A stretch of DNA of 64,000 bases, from assembly GCF_030268065.1 (NCBI RefSeq), contig NZ_BSDD01000001.1, positions 186,001 to 250,000 on the forward strand. Direction: 5' to 3'. The notes under the pieces were generated by a model, which saw only the letters and a list, made by a program, of their open reading frames with translations, was not told the DNA's origin and did not search any database. The position numbers were made by a program, and so were the translations under genes. Shown here piece by piece: positions 26,236 to 35,088 of this stretch. Numbering within the stretch: the stretch's first letter is position 1; each line of letters begins with the position of its first letter. The DNA comes from Geothrix rubra (GTDB taxonomy: Bacteria; Acidobacteriota; Holophagae; Holophagales; Holophagaceae).

Positions 26236-27360
26236 CTAGCGCGCGGCGCCGGGCTGGTCGCCTCCCTGGGCTGGTTTGGACACCTTGAGAATCCCACGCT
26301 TGATGAGCTTGGTGAAGATGGACAGGCACTCCCCCTGCTCGAAGGGCGCGATGGAGAGGATGTCCTTGATGGACCAGAGGCCGTTCACCCGCGTGGCGAG
26401 GAAGGCCTCGTTGGGGCCGAGGCTGGTGGTCATCAGCTCGTCCAGACTCACGGCCAGCTCGGGGATCAGCTCCTGGTCGAGGGCCTTCTCCTCGAGCATG
26501 TCCTGGACCATGGTCATCATCTTGCTGGCGTCCTGGTGCCGCGGCTGGTCCTGGAGGATGCGCCGGAGCTCCTCCTGGGCCTCCTGGAGCTTCTGCTTCT
26601 CCACGAGGGCGCGGGCCCGCTGCAGCTGGAGGCTGGGATTCTCGCCCAGGTTCCCGCCGGAGGAGATGATGCGCACCAGGCCCTTCTCGTGCAGGTCGAA
26701 GAGCAGCTTGTTGACCTTGTACTCGGGCATCCGCATGTCCAGCACGAGCTGGTCCACGCGCTTGGTGCCGTCGAGGCGGGAGAGGACGTCCGCGTCCTCG
26801 GGCGCCAGGGGCAGGCGTTCAGCGATGGCCTCGGGGATGGGCGCCAGGACGGCGTCGCCGCCCTTCACGACCTTCCGGATGCGCTTCCAGTCGTCCAGCC
26901 GCCGCGCGCCCTCGAGGACGATGCCCGTCACATCGAGGCTCAGGAGCATGGACTTCTGGTGGGAGGGGGCGCCGTCGTGGAACTCGAAGCTGCCGACGTT
27001 CCAGAGGAAGGTGTCGTAGATGCTCTCCTCCACCTTCAGCTGGACGATGCGGCGGATCTCGGCCTCGGTCACGAGCTGGCGGTTCACGAGGATGCGGCCC
27101 AGCAGCTGCTGCTCGTCCTCCTGGGCGGCCAGCGCGTCGCGCAGCTGCTCCTCGGTGATGCGGTTGAAGGCGAGCAGGTACTGGCCGAGGTACTCCCTCG
27201 GATCGGAGGACCAGATGCTGGTGATGCGCCCCTCGTGGAAGGCCACCCGCTTGGTGTGCAGGGGGCCGCGCAGCTCCAGGACGCCGGTCTTCTTGCCGAC
27301 GGCGAGCCACTGGAAGATGTCCTCCAGCCCCATCGTCGCCAGATCGCCGCTCAGCGCCAA
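26236..27360 (-). CDS. PATAN (DUF4388) domain protein
   Basis: Cytoplasmic protein of 374 residues whose N-terminal domain (ALSGDLATMGLEDIFQWLAVGKKTGVLELR, and FHEGRITSIWSSDPREYLG) is the PATAN/DUF4388 domain found in signalling proteins of deltaproteobacteria, Acidobacteria and cyanobacteria. A middle region with winged-helix character (ITEEQLRDALAAQEDE, LSRLDGTKRVDQLVLD) and a helical C-terminus follow. TTG 27360 is the likely start, since AGGAGG lies seven bases upstream. PATAN proteins often link to two-component or gliding and pilus regulation; the role here is unknown. Confidence 0.83.
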   Translation of the reverse strand: MALSGDLATMGLEDIFQWLAVGKKTGVLELRGPLHTKRVAFHEGRITSIWSSDPREYLGQYLLAFNRITEEQLRDALAAQEDEQQLLGRILVNRQLVTEAEIRRIVQLKVEESIYDTFLWNVGSFEFHDGAPSHQKSMLLSLDVTGIVLEGARRLDDWKRIRKVVKGGDAVLAPIPEAIAERLPLAPEDADVLSRLDGTKRVDQLVLDMRMPEYKVNKLLFDLHEKGLVRIISSGGNLGENPSLQLQRARALVEKQKLQEAQEELRRILQDQPRHQDASKMMTMVQDMLEEKALDQELIPELAVSLDELMTTSLGPNEAFLATRVNGLWSIKDILSIAPFEQGECLSIFTKLIKRGILKVSKPAQGGDQPGAAR

Positions 27361-27494
27361 AAGCCGCCCTCCTCAGCCGTCCTAGGGTATCCGCATTGTT
27401 GGTGAAAAAAACATAGAACGAAAGATCTACAAGCCCCTGCCTTCCCTGTTCCTATCGGCAGGGACGGGCGCCGCCAACAGGGGGCGGGGCGGAA

Positions 27495-28499
27495 TCAGCC
27501 CACGGGGAGCCGGGGGATGACCTCCCGGATCGCCCGGTTGAGGAGATCCGGATGATGCCGGGCCACCCGGGCCTCGGGGTCGAGGAGCGGGTAGGGAAAG
27601 ATCGGCACGCCCATGATGCGGTCCGCCATGGAGGAAAGAGGCTCGCCGCCCTCCTCCCGGTAGCGCTGGACCAGGTCGCCGGGGGCGGGCGTGGAATTCA
27701 CGATCGTCCCGGAGATCCGGACCTTCCCGAAGGAGGAGATGGCCACCAGGTGATCCTCCAGGTCCAGTCCGGCGCTCTCCCCGGGCTCGGTCATGAGGTT
27801 GGCCACATAGAGCACGGGCGCTCCCGAGAAGCCGATGGCCTCCTGGAGCTCGGGGAGGAGGAGGTTGGCGATCGTGGAGGTGTAGAGGCTGCCCGGGGAC
27901 AGGATCACCAGGTCGGCCCGGAGGAGCGCCAGGACGGCCTCGGGGAGGGGCTCGGCGCTCCGGGGCTCCAGCCAGAGGCGGGAGATGGGCGGGTGGCAGG
28001 CGCCCACCGCCGTCTCACCCACGTGCCGGACGCCCTCCCAGTCCTCGGCGCAGAGGGTCACCGGCACCACGGTCGAGGGGTAGAGGCGGCCGACGGTCAC
28101 CAGCACGTTCGAGAGCTGGCGGATGGCCCGCACCCAGTCCCCGGTCAGGTCCGCCAGGGCCCAGAGCATGAGGTTGCCCAGCGAGTGGCCCGCGAGGCTC
28201 CCGTCCCCCTTGAACCGGTAGCCGAGGAGGTCGGAGAGGGGCGAGGCCTCCTGTGTCAGGGCAGAGAGGCAATTCCGGAGGTCGCCCGGGGGGATGCCGC
28301 CCAGCTCCTCCCGGAGGCGCCCGGAAGAGCCGCCGTTGTCGGAGACGGTGACGATGCCCGTCAGCGTCCAGGGGTCGCGACCGCGGCTGGCCTCACGCTT
28401 GAGGGCGCCCAGGAGCGCCGCGAGGCCGGTTCCGCCGCCGAGGGCCACCACCCGGAGCGGCTGGTCGGCGTGGGGAGGCTGGCGCGGCTCCTCGGCCAT
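27495..28499 (-). CDS. yvcK: YvcK/CofD-family protein (gluconeogenesis factor)
   Basis: Protein of 334 residues with the CofD-like Rossmann fold. It has VVALGGGTG (to residue 25), VTVSDNGGSSGRLREELGG, and PPGDLRNCLSAL, all typical of YvcK. YvcK homologues bind UDP-sugars and affect cell-wall growth and gluconeogenic growth rather than making F420. It starts at ATG 28499, nine bases after the TPR-protein gene, and is probably co-transcribed with it. The partner gene rapZ, common in other phyla, is not adjacent. Confidence 0.9.
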   Translation of the reverse strand: MAEEPRQPPHADQPLRVVALGGGTGLAALLGALKREASRGRDPWTLTGIVTVSDNGGSSGRLREELGGIPPGDLRNCLSALTQEASPLSDLLGYRFKGDGSLAGHSLGNLMLWALADLTGDWVRAIRQLSNVLVTVGRLYPSTVVPVTLCAEDWEGVRHVGETAVGACHPPISRLWLEPRSAEPLPEAVLALLRADLVILSPGSLYTSTIANLLLPELQEAIGFSGAPVLYVANLMTEPGESAGLDLEDHLVAISSFGKVRISGTIVNSTPAPGDLVQRYREEGGEPLSSMADRIMGVPIFPYPLLDPEARVARHHPDLLNRAIREVIPRLPVG

Positions 28500-28508
28500 C
28501 GTCAGGGG

Positions 28509-29036
28509 TCAGCGTCCCTCGGTGAAGCCGAAGAGGGGCGACTTGCGCATGGCGGCGAAATCCGGTTCCATGTGCCAGAGGTAGACGAGGTCGGCATCCA
28601 GCTCCAGGGCCTTCTTCAGGGCCTCGGCGGCGCCTTCGGCGTTCTCCGCCTGGGCCAGGGCCACCGCCCGGAGGTAGTGGAGCGTCCCGGTGGCGGGGTG
28701 GGCCTTGATGAGCTTGTCGAGGAGCTTCAGGGCCGCCTCGCTCTCCCGGCGGTTCAGGTGGGCCTGGGCCTCGGACAGCGGGTCGCCGCCACCGGCCTTG
28801 GGGGGATCGAGCTTGGCGTGGGCCAGGGCGATGTAGACCTGGGCCCGCCGCTTGATGGCCCACTCCCCGTCGGCCTGGGCGTCCTGGACGAGGGGCTCGA
28901 GCACCTTGAGGGCCTCCGCGGGCTTGCCCGTATCCACCAGCTTCATGCCCTTGGCGAGCGTGGCAGCGTGGGGCGAAGGCGGGGCCGGCGCCGGAGTGGG
29001 CTTGGGGGCTGCGGTGGACTTTGCCTTGGTCGCCAT
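28509..29036 (-). CDS. TPR-like repeat protein
   Basis: Small protein of 175 residues. The first 25 residues are Lys/Ala/Pro-rich and probably disordered. About two to three tetratricopeptide-like helical hairpins follow (AKGMKLVDTGKPAEALKVLEPL, RRESEAALKLLDKLIKAHP, AENAEGAAEALKKALELD). No signal peptide is seen. ATG 29036 is preceded by AGAGGA. The partner is unknown; coupling with yvcK suggests an accessory role near the cell wall or in metabolism, but this is only context. Confidence 0.75.
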   Translation of the reverse strand: MATKAKSTAAPKPTPAPAPPSPHAATLAKGMKLVDTGKPAEALKVLEPLVQDAQADGEWAIKRRAQVYIALAHAKLDPPKAGGGDPLSEAQAHLNRRESEAALKLLDKLIKAHPATGTLHYLRAVALAQAENAEGAAEALKKALELDADLVYLWHMEPDFAAMRKSPLFGFTEGR

Positions 29037-29113
29037 GCGGGATCCTCTGGAAGTCTCGGGGAAACTATAGATTGCCAGAGTTTCCGCCGCAAATCCGCAT
29101 ATCTGAGGATCCG

Positions 29114-30310
29114 TCAGGCGTTGAACAGGGCCTTCTCCCGGTTCAGCAGCCGGGTGGAGATGAAGGTCATGAGGCCGGCCAGGCCCACGGTCATGGCGAA
29201 GGCCACCCAGTACTCCAGCCAGTTCGACTGCTGGCTGAAGAGCTTCCGAAGGGCCAGGCAGACATTCACCACCGGCACGTAGGAGAGGAAAGACATCTTC
29301 TCCACCCCCGGCATCATGGTGAACACCCCCAGGAAGATCACCAGGAAGATGCCCGGCGTGATGGCGCTGCCGGCCTCGATGGTGTTCTTCGCCTGCACAC
29401 CCAGGAGCAGGATGAAGTTCGCGAAGAACAGGCCCAGGGGGACCATGATCAGGAAGGTGAGCCCCAGGGTCACGGGGTTGGCGATGGCGGCCACGGCCCC
29501 GAGGGCGCCCTGGGAGCCCGAGCCGCCGGCGATGGACGGGATCGAGAGGGCCATGCTCAGCAGGTTCAGCAGGGCCGCGATCACGCCCATGGAGAAGATG
29601 TAGAGGAGCTTCCCGAGGATGATCTGGTTCCGGGGCAGGCGGGTGGCCATGAGGCTCAGCAGGGTGTGCCGCTCCTTCTCGCCGGCGGTGGTGTAGATGC
29701 CGTGCTGCATGGAGCCCGAATACATCATGATCATGAGCAGGTAGGGCAGCATCCGGCCCATGGCCTTGCCGACCTCCAGGGCGGTGTCGGCGGCGTTCTT
29801 CACCTCCAGCTTCACGGGCTCCGCCAGCTGGGGGGAGGCGTTCAGGACCTGGAGGCGGTTCTGGATCCAGGCCTTCTCCTGGGGCCTCAGGGCCTCCCGG
29901 AACCGCTTCAGGGCCAGCTCGGAGGTGTGTTCGCTCTCGTCCTGGGTGGCGGTGATGGTGAAGGTCTGCTGCTTCTGGAGGGCCTCGGCGGCATCGGGGG
30001 CCACCTCCACCGCCAGCTCCAGCTTCTGGTCGCGGATGGCCTGCTTGACGTCGCCCTCGGGCCTGGGCATCAGCTCGAAGTGCTTCGGATCGGCCTTCAG
30101 CAGCCCGGTGAGGGCGCCCGAAGGGTCCACCAGGTAGACCCGGCTGGCCTTGTTGCGGTTCTGGTCGGCATCCCGCTTCCCCATCTTGGCCACCATGCCG
30201 AAGATGGCGGGGTAGAGGAGGAAGGGGAGGACGAAGACGAAGAACAGGGTCTTCCGGTCCTTGGAGAGCTCCAGGAACTCCTTCTTGGCGATGAGCAGGG
30301 CGCCGCGCAT
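29114..30310 (-). CDS. natB: NatB-type ABC-2 transporter permease
   Basis: Membrane subunit of an ABC exporter, 398 residues. One N-terminal helix (about 22-42, FFVFVLPFLLYPAIFG) is followed by a large extracytoplasmic domain (45-190). About five helices follow, with the ABC-2 signature TTAGEKERHTLLSLMATRLPRNQII. The architecture is that of NatB/YhaP sodium or antibiotic exporters. ATG 30310 overlaps the stop of the ATPase gene by one base (TGATG). The exported substrate is unknown. Confidence 0.87.
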   Translation of the reverse strand: MRGALLIAKKEFLELSKDRKTLFFVFVLPFLLYPAIFGMVAKMGKRDADQNRNKASRVYLVDPSGALTGLLKADPKHFELMPRPEGDVKQAIRDQKLELAVEVAPDAAEALQKQQTFTITATQDESEHTSELALKRFREALRPQEKAWIQNRLQVLNASPQLAEPVKLEVKNAADTALEVGKAMGRMLPYLLMIMMYSGSMQHGIYTTAGEKERHTLLSLMATRLPRNQIILGKLLYIFSMGVIAALLNLLSMALSIPSIAGGSGSQGALGAVAAIANPVTLGLTFLIMVPLGLFFANFILLLGVQAKNTIEAGSAITPGIFLVIFLGVFTMMPGVEKMSFLSYVPVVNVCLALRKLFSQQSNWLEYWVAFAMTVGLAGLMTFISTRLLNREKALFNA

Positions 30311-31071
30311 CAGTTGCCTCCCTCGGTCTCGGCCGCGAGCTGGAAGAACACTTCGTCCAGGGATCTTGCATTCCTCGATCTCAGCAGGTCGCGGGGCGGG
30401 GCGTCCCCGTGGAGCTTGCCATCGAAGATGATGCCCACGCGGTCGCAGATCTCCTCGACCATGGGCATGACGTGGGTGGAGACGATCACCGTCCGGCCCT
30501 CGTCCCGCATGATCCGGAGCAGGTCGAGGACGGTCTTGGCGGTCAGCACGTCGAGGCCCGTCGTGGGCTCGTCGAAGATCACCACCTTGGGGTCGTGCAG
30601 GAGGGCCCGGGCGATGCTCACCTTCTGCTTCTGGCCGGAGGAGAAGCCTTCCATCTTCACGTCCGCGAAATCGGCGAGGTCCAGCTTCTCGAGGAGGTGG
30701 AGGCCGCGGCGCTCCGCCACCACCGGGTCCACGGACTGGAACTCCCCGAAGATCCGCAGGAGTTCCCGGGGGGTGAAGCGGCCGTAGACGTTCATGTCGG
30801 TGCTGAGGTATCCCAGGCAGGCCCGGACGGCTTCGGGCTTCTCCCGGGTGTCCAGGCCGCAGACCTCGATCCGGCCGGCGTCGGGATCCATCAGGCTGGC
30901 GATCATGCGCAGGGTGGTGGACTTCCCGGCGCCGTTGGGGCCCAGCAGCCCGTAGATCTCGCCGGGCTTCACCTGGAGGGTGATGCCCCGGACCGCATCG
31001 ATGCGCTTGGGCTTGCGGGTCTTGCGGTCCTTCACCGTGAAGGACTTGTGGACTTCGTCGAGTCGGATCAC
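30310..31071 (-). CDS. natA: NatA-type ABC transporter ATP-binding protein
   Basis: ATPase subunit (253 residues) of the exporter encoded with natB. Walker A is GPNGAGKST, the signature is FSSGQKQKVSIARAL, and Walker B with the catalytic Glu is KVVIFDEPTTGLD. The H-loop is in VSTHVMPMVEE. It starts with GTG 31071 behind GGAGG. A 119-base spacer separates it from uppP, whose 3' end is upstream on the same strand; the spacer contains a short direct repeat (CGGTGAACGGGG and CGGTGAACGGGGG near 31134 and 31155). Confidence 0.93.
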   Translation of the reverse strand: MIRLDEVHKSFTVKDRKTRKPKRIDAVRGITLQVKPGEIYGLLGPNGAGKSTTLRMIASLMDPDAGRIEVCGLDTREKPEAVRACLGYLSTDMNVYGRFTPRELLRIFGEFQSVDPVVAERRGLHLLEKLDLADFADVKMEGFSSGQKQKVSIARALLHDPKVVIFDEPTTGLDVLTAKTVLDLLRIMRDEGRTVIVSTHVMPMVEEICDRVGIIFDGKLHGDAPPRDLLRSRNARSLDEVFFQLAAETEGGN

Positions 31072-31190
31072 CGAGACCTCCGGAGGAGCGGGTCCAGTCT
31101 ACGGAGGGTCACCGGGAAATCGGGCCAGGATCGGTGAACGGGGCCGGAAAGCCGGTGAACGGGGGCTGGCGCTTCTCGGGCGGTCGGGGG

Positions 31191-32033
31191 TCAGGCGCCC
31201 CGGAGACCGAGCACCACCATGACCAGGCCCGCCACCAGGCAGTAGATGGCGAAGCCGTTCAGCCTGGGCTTCCGGGTGAAGCGGTCCAGGAGGCCGATGG
31301 CGCCGTAGCCGGCCACGGCCGCCACGGCCACGCCCACGGCGCAGGCCGTGAGCGGATGGAGTCCGCCCGCGGGGATCATGGCATCCGGCGGCACGGGCTT
31401 GTGCAGCAGCAGGGGCTTGAGCAGCTTGCCGCCCTCCACGGTGGAGGCGGCCAGGATGGTGGGGATGCCCAGCAGGAAGCTGAAGCGGGCCGAAGCGGGC
31501 AGGTCCAGGCCTGAGAACACCCCCATCGCGATGGTCGAACCGGACCTGGAGAGGCCGAAGCCGCCGCCCAGGCCCTGGATCCCGCCCACCCAGAGGGCGT
31601 CCTTCCAGGTGACCTCCCCGACCGGGCGGCCCTGGCGGGTCTTGGCGAGCCGGTTGGCCAGGAACAGGATGGCGGCGGTGAACCAGAGGCAGAGTCCGAA
31701 GACCCACAGATGGTCCTTGGCCAGTTCCTTGGTGCCGCGGGTCAGCAGGCCGAACACGCCCGTGGGGATCATGGCCACGAAGAGCATCAGGGCCAGCTTC
31801 CGCCCCTCCTCGTCGCGGCCCACGCAGCCCGCCAGCACCCGGCCCAGCTCCTTCCGGAAGTAGATGATGAGCGCCACGAGGGTGCCCGCATGCAGGAGCA
31901 TGTCGAAGGCGAGGGGCATGCTGTGGCCCAGGAGCAGGTTCTCCGTGAGCGTCAGGTGCGCCGTGGAGGACACCGGCAGGAATTCCGTCAGGCCCTGGAC
32001 CAGGCCGAGGAGGATGACTTGCAGCAGGTTCAT
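31191..32033 (-). CDS. uppP: Undecaprenyl-diphosphatase
   Basis: Polytopic inner-membrane phosphatase that recycles the lipid carrier for peptidoglycan and confers bacitracin tolerance. The first motif is LVQGLTEFLPVSSTAHL near the N-terminus, and the second is GLSRSGSTIAMG in the middle, both diagnostic. About eight membrane segments fit the 280 residues. The frame is open upstream, but ATG 32033 gives the usual MNLLQVILLGLVQGLTEF. The gene diverges from the threonine aldolase gene. Confidence 0.93.
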   Translation of the reverse strand: MNLLQVILLGLVQGLTEFLPVSSTAHLTLTENLLLGHSMPLAFDMLLHAGTLVALIIYFRKELGRVLAGCVGRDEEGRKLALMLFVAMIPTGVFGLLTRGTKELAKDHLWVFGLCLWFTAAILFLANRLAKTRQGRPVGEVTWKDALWVGGIQGLGGGFGLSRSGSTIAMGVFSGLDLPASARFSFLLGIPTILAASTVEGGKLLKPLLLHKPVPPDAMIPAGGLHPLTACAVGVAVAAVAGYGAIGLLDRFTRKPRLNGFAIYCLVAGLVMVVLGLRGA

Positions 32034-32111
32034 TCGGGCTCCGGCGGAAACGGCCATTCTGCCAGAGCTACGGGTTTCCGAAGGGCGGTCACCTCGTGAT
32101 TCAATGCTTCC

Positions 32112-33140
32112 ATGCGACCCCTCGACCTCCGCTCCGACACCGTCACCCAGCCCTCCCCCGAGATGCGCGCCGCCATGGCCGCCGCCGAGGTGGGGGACGA
32201 TGTGCTGGAACACGACCCCACCCTGGCCCGCCTGGAGGGCCGTGTGGCCGAACTGCTGGGCCTGGAGGCCGCGCTATGGGTGCCCAGCGGCTGCATGGGC
32301 AACCTCATCGCGTTGATGATGCACCTCGGTCGGGGTGACCGCTTCCTGGCGCCGGCCCAGGCCCACGTGCTGGGCTCGGAGCTGGGCACCGCCGCCTGGC
32401 TGGCGGGGGGCATGCCCGAGGCCCTGGCCTGGGACGCGGGTCCGGGTCGGCCCACGCCCGCCCAGGTGACCAAGGCCGCGGGTTCGCCCGGGCCCTACTA
32501 CACCCTGCAGACGAAGCTGCTCTGCCTGGAGAACACCCACAACTTCGCCGGGGGCGCCGTGATCCCACGGGCCGAGCACCGCGCCTTGGTGGCCGCGGCC
32601 AAAGCGGCGAAGCTGGCCGTGCACCTCGACGGCGCCCGCATCTGGCATGCCGCCGCGGCGCAGAACCTTCCTCCGTCGGCCCTCACGGAGGGGGTGGACA
32701 CGGTGCAGGTCTGCCTCAGCAAGGGGCTCGGCGCGCCCATGGGCTCGCTGGTCTGCGGCACGAAGGCGGCCATGGTCGAGGCCCGGCGCCTCCGAAAGAT
32801 GCTGGGCGGCGGCGTGCGCCAGGGCGGCGTCATCGGCGCCGCGGGCCTGGTGGCCCTGGACTACCTGCCGCGCATCCCCGAGGACCACGCCAAGGCCCGG
32901 GCCCTGGCCGAGGGGCTGCGGGCCTTCGGGGTGGCCGCGCCGACGCCCGAGACGAACATCCTGCTGCTGCCCGTGGCCGACGCGCCCACCGCCGCGGCGG
33001 CCCTGGAGGCGGCCGGCGTGCGGGCCTCCATCGTGGGGCCGGCCCTGCGCTTCATCGCGCACCGGGACCTCACGGACGCCGACATCGTGGAGGCCCTGCG
33101 CCGCATCGAGCCCCTGGCGAAGTTGCTCGGCGCGGCGTAG
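32112..33140 (+). CDS. ltaE: Low-specificity L-threonine aldolase
   Basis: PLP enzyme that splits threonine or allo-threonine to glycine and acetaldehyde. The 342-residue protein begins [20 protein letters not shown], has [30 protein letters not shown], and the PLP lysine in [12 protein letters not shown]. Length and motif order are normal. It starts at ATG 32112, and a second gene follows 10 bases after its stop, probably in the same transcript. Confidence 0.92.
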   Translation: MRPLDLRSDTVTQPSPEMRAAMAAAEVGDDVLEHDPTLARLEGRVAELLGLEAALWVPSGCMGNLIALMMHLGRGDRFLAPAQAHVLGSELGTAAWLAGGMPEALAWDAGPGRPTPAQVTKAAGSPGPYYTLQTKLLCLENTHNFAGGAVIPRAEHRALVAAAKAAKLAVHLDGARIWHAAAAQNLPPSALTEGVDTVQVCLSKGLGAPMGSLVCGTKAAMVEARRLRKMLGGGVRQGGVIGAAGLVALDYLPRIPEDHAKARALAEGLRAFGVAAPTPETNILLLPVADAPTAAAALEAAGVRASIVGPALRFIAHRDLTDADIVEALRRIEPLAKLLGAA

Positions 33141-33150
33141 AACGGAGGGC

Positions 33151-34017
33151 ATGCGAACCCGCCTCGCGCTCATCACCCTCCTGTCTGCGGTCCTTGGCGT
33201 CGGCGGCTGGTTCGCCTACCAGAACGGCCTCGTGCCTGTGCCCCTGGTTCCTGACGCGCCGCTCTATGCGCCGGCGTCGCCGGATTTCGGCGAGGACCAG
33301 GCGGTGCTGGAGGCCCTGGTGCCCGCGGGGCCGGGCCTGGACGCCTTCCTGGCCAACCAGTCGGACCTGGCCCTGCTCACCCGGACGCCGGACGGCGCCT
33401 GGGCGGGGCAGCTGGTGGACGGCCTCCAGCGGTCCAGGAACGGCCGCCGGTGGCGCCTCACCTTCAAAGCGGGCCTTCGCCTCCAGGACGGGTCGGAGCT
33501 CGGCGCGGACCGCGCCGACGCGGTGCTGGCGCCGGCCTTCCGCGGGGCCGGTGCGCGGGATCGGGTGCTGGATGGCCGGACCCTCGAGCTCCGGTTCGCC
33601 ACCCGCACCGAGGACGTCCCCGAGCGCCTGGCCACCTGGCGGGTGCCCGGCAGTGGACCCTTCGTCCGGAAGGGGACGGTCCTTGCGAGATTCGACGGGT
33701 TCGTCCAGGGCCGCGCCGGTCTGGCCAGGCTCCGGGTGGAGACGGATCCGGCCCTGATGGCAAGCGCCGCCTGGGCCCAGGGGCTGGCCAGCGGGCGGTG
33801 GGCCTGGGCCGCCTACCCGGGGCGGATCGACCCGGAGGACATGGCCAGGGTCCGTCTGGCGCCCTACGACGAGGTGCGCCTGACGGACGGGAGCGTGTGG
33901 TTCATCTCCCAGAAGCTGCGGCGCTTCCAGCCTGACAAGGGCCCCTGGCCGGAGACGCGCCTCTTCGGCGTCTGGCGGGGCTCGATGGACCTTCCGAGGG
34001 CGGGCGCCCTCCCGTGA
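33151..34017 (+). CDS. Membrane-anchored protein resembling a fragment of family 5 solute-binding proteins
   Basis: Product of 288 residues with one N-terminal hydrophobic segment (about 4-23) that could be a signal anchor or uncleaved signal; there is no lipobox. The stretch WRLTFKAGLRLQDGSELGAD followed by PGSGPFVRKG resembles the SBP_bac_5 pattern of oligopeptide-binding proteins (strong Trp/Phe, a D-G-x-x-L-T-A-D-like turn, then G-T-G-P-Y). The protein is only about half the usual length and lacks most of domain II. ATG 33151 follows GGAGG. Not assigned to a pathway; it may be a minimal or decayed binding protein. Confidence 0.65.
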   Translation: MRTRLALITLLSAVLGVGGWFAYQNGLVPVPLVPDAPLYAPASPDFGEDQAVLEALVPAGPGLDAFLANQSDLALLTRTPDGAWAGQLVDGLQRSRNGRRWRLTFKAGLRLQDGSELGADRADAVLAPAFRGAGARDRVLDGRTLELRFATRTEDVPERLATWRVPGSGPFVRKGTVLARFDGFVQGRAGLARLRVETDPALMASAAWAQGLASGRWAWAAYPGRIDPEDMARVRLAPYDEVRLTDGSVWFISQKLRRFQPDKGPWPETRLFGVWRGSMDLPRAGALP

Positions 34018-34018
34018 C

Positions 34019-34894
34019 CTATTCCAGGTTCGCGGCCTGCTCGCGGATCTGGTCCAGGGCGCCCTTGGCCTCCATGACGGCCCGGGTCATGTCCAGCCGC
34101 TTGCACTTGCTGCCCGTGGTGTTCAGCTCCCGCAGCACCTCCTGGCACCAGATGTCCACGGCCTTGCCCTCCAGGCGGCCCGCGGCCAGCCGCTCCCGGA
34201 AATCGTCGAGGTGGGCCGACAGGCGGGTGAGCTCCTCCCGCACGTCCTGCCGTTCGGCCAGGATGCCGGCCTCGGCCAGCAGCCGCTCGGCGGGGACCTG
34301 GCCGGCGAGGCGGGCCTCCTCCAGGATCTGGGCGATGCGCTGGCGGTAGAGGTCCGGGAGCTCCGCGGCCTGGGCCTCGGCGCTGGCCTGCAGACGTCCC
34401 CGCAGCTCGGCCAGGCGGGACAGGCCCGCCTCGAAGAAGGGGCGCAGCCGTCCGGCCTCCTTCGCGCGTCCCTCGTTCCAGGTCTCAAGAAGGGCCACCA
34501 GGCCTTCGCGGACGGGCGCCTCCAGCCGCTCCGCCAGGTCCGTCGCCGGGGCCTGGAAGGCACCCGGCAGGCGGAAGAAGGCCTCGGCCGTGAGGGGCGG
34601 CAGGTTCAGCCACTCGGCGTCCTCCTGCCAGCCCTTGGCGACGGCCCGCAGCAGGGCGCGGTTCATCCGCGGCTCCAGGGAGGGATCGTCCTGCACCTCG
34701 ACGGCGAGGTCGAGCTTGCCGCGCTGGGCGGCCTCGCGCACCTGGGCGCGGAGGCTGGCCTCCAGGGGGAACAGCGCGGGAGGGAGGCGGACGCTGAGGT
34801 CCAGGGATTTGTGGTTCACGCTGCGCAGGGCGAGCCGCAACTGCCCTGCGGACAGGGGACGGACGACCTCGGCGTAGGCGGTCATGGATCGCAT
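34019..34894 (-). CDS. yicC: YicC-family endoribonuclease
   Basis: Protein of 291 residues with the N-terminal RSMTAYAEV segment and the C-terminal hallmark DIWCQEVLRELNTTGSK followed by AVMEAKGALDQIREQAANLE, both diagnostic of the YicC/YloC family, members of which cleave RNA. A long alpha-helical middle region is typical. The start is ATG 34894 behind CAGGAG, although the frame is open to 34939. Its stop is one base from the stop of the convergent solute-binding-like gene. Confidence 0.9.
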   Translation of the reverse strand: MRSMTAYAEVVRPLSAGQLRLALRSVNHKSLDLSVRLPPALFPLEASLRAQVREAAQRGKLDLAVEVQDDPSLEPRMNRALLRAVAKGWQEDAEWLNLPPLTAEAFFRLPGAFQAPATDLAERLEAPVREGLVALLETWNEGRAKEAGRLRPFFEAGLSRLAELRGRLQASAEAQAAELPDLYRQRIAQILEEARLAGQVPAERLLAEAGILAERQDVREELTRLSAHLDDFRERLAAGRLEGKAVDIWCQEVLRELNTTGSKCKRLDMTRAVMEAKGALDQIREQAANLE

Positions 34895-35088
34895 GGGGAC
34901 TCCTGATCCGATTGTGGGCCGGCGACACCTCCAGCACAAACGCTGGGCCGAGGGGGCCTGGCGGGGCCGCCGGTCAAACCCGGGAGGCGGTCCTGACCCG
35001 GGGTCAAAAGGGGTCTCCGGTCACAAGATGGAAGCCTCACACTGGGAGGGTCCCCGGGTTTCCCAGCCCGGTGCCCCCGGAGTTCCGG

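Noticed and set aside
31134-31172. Direct repeat in the natA-uppP spacer, considered as a mobile element end
   Set aside because: The repeat is only about 12 bases, with no inverted repeat, transposase or target-site duplication.
34895-35088. Repeated GGTCA and GGGG motifs between yicC and the nitronate monooxygenase-like gene, considered as tRNA or regulator sites
   Set aside because: No T-loop GTTCRA motif or acceptor pairing for a tRNA, and the repeats are irregular in spacing and orientation.
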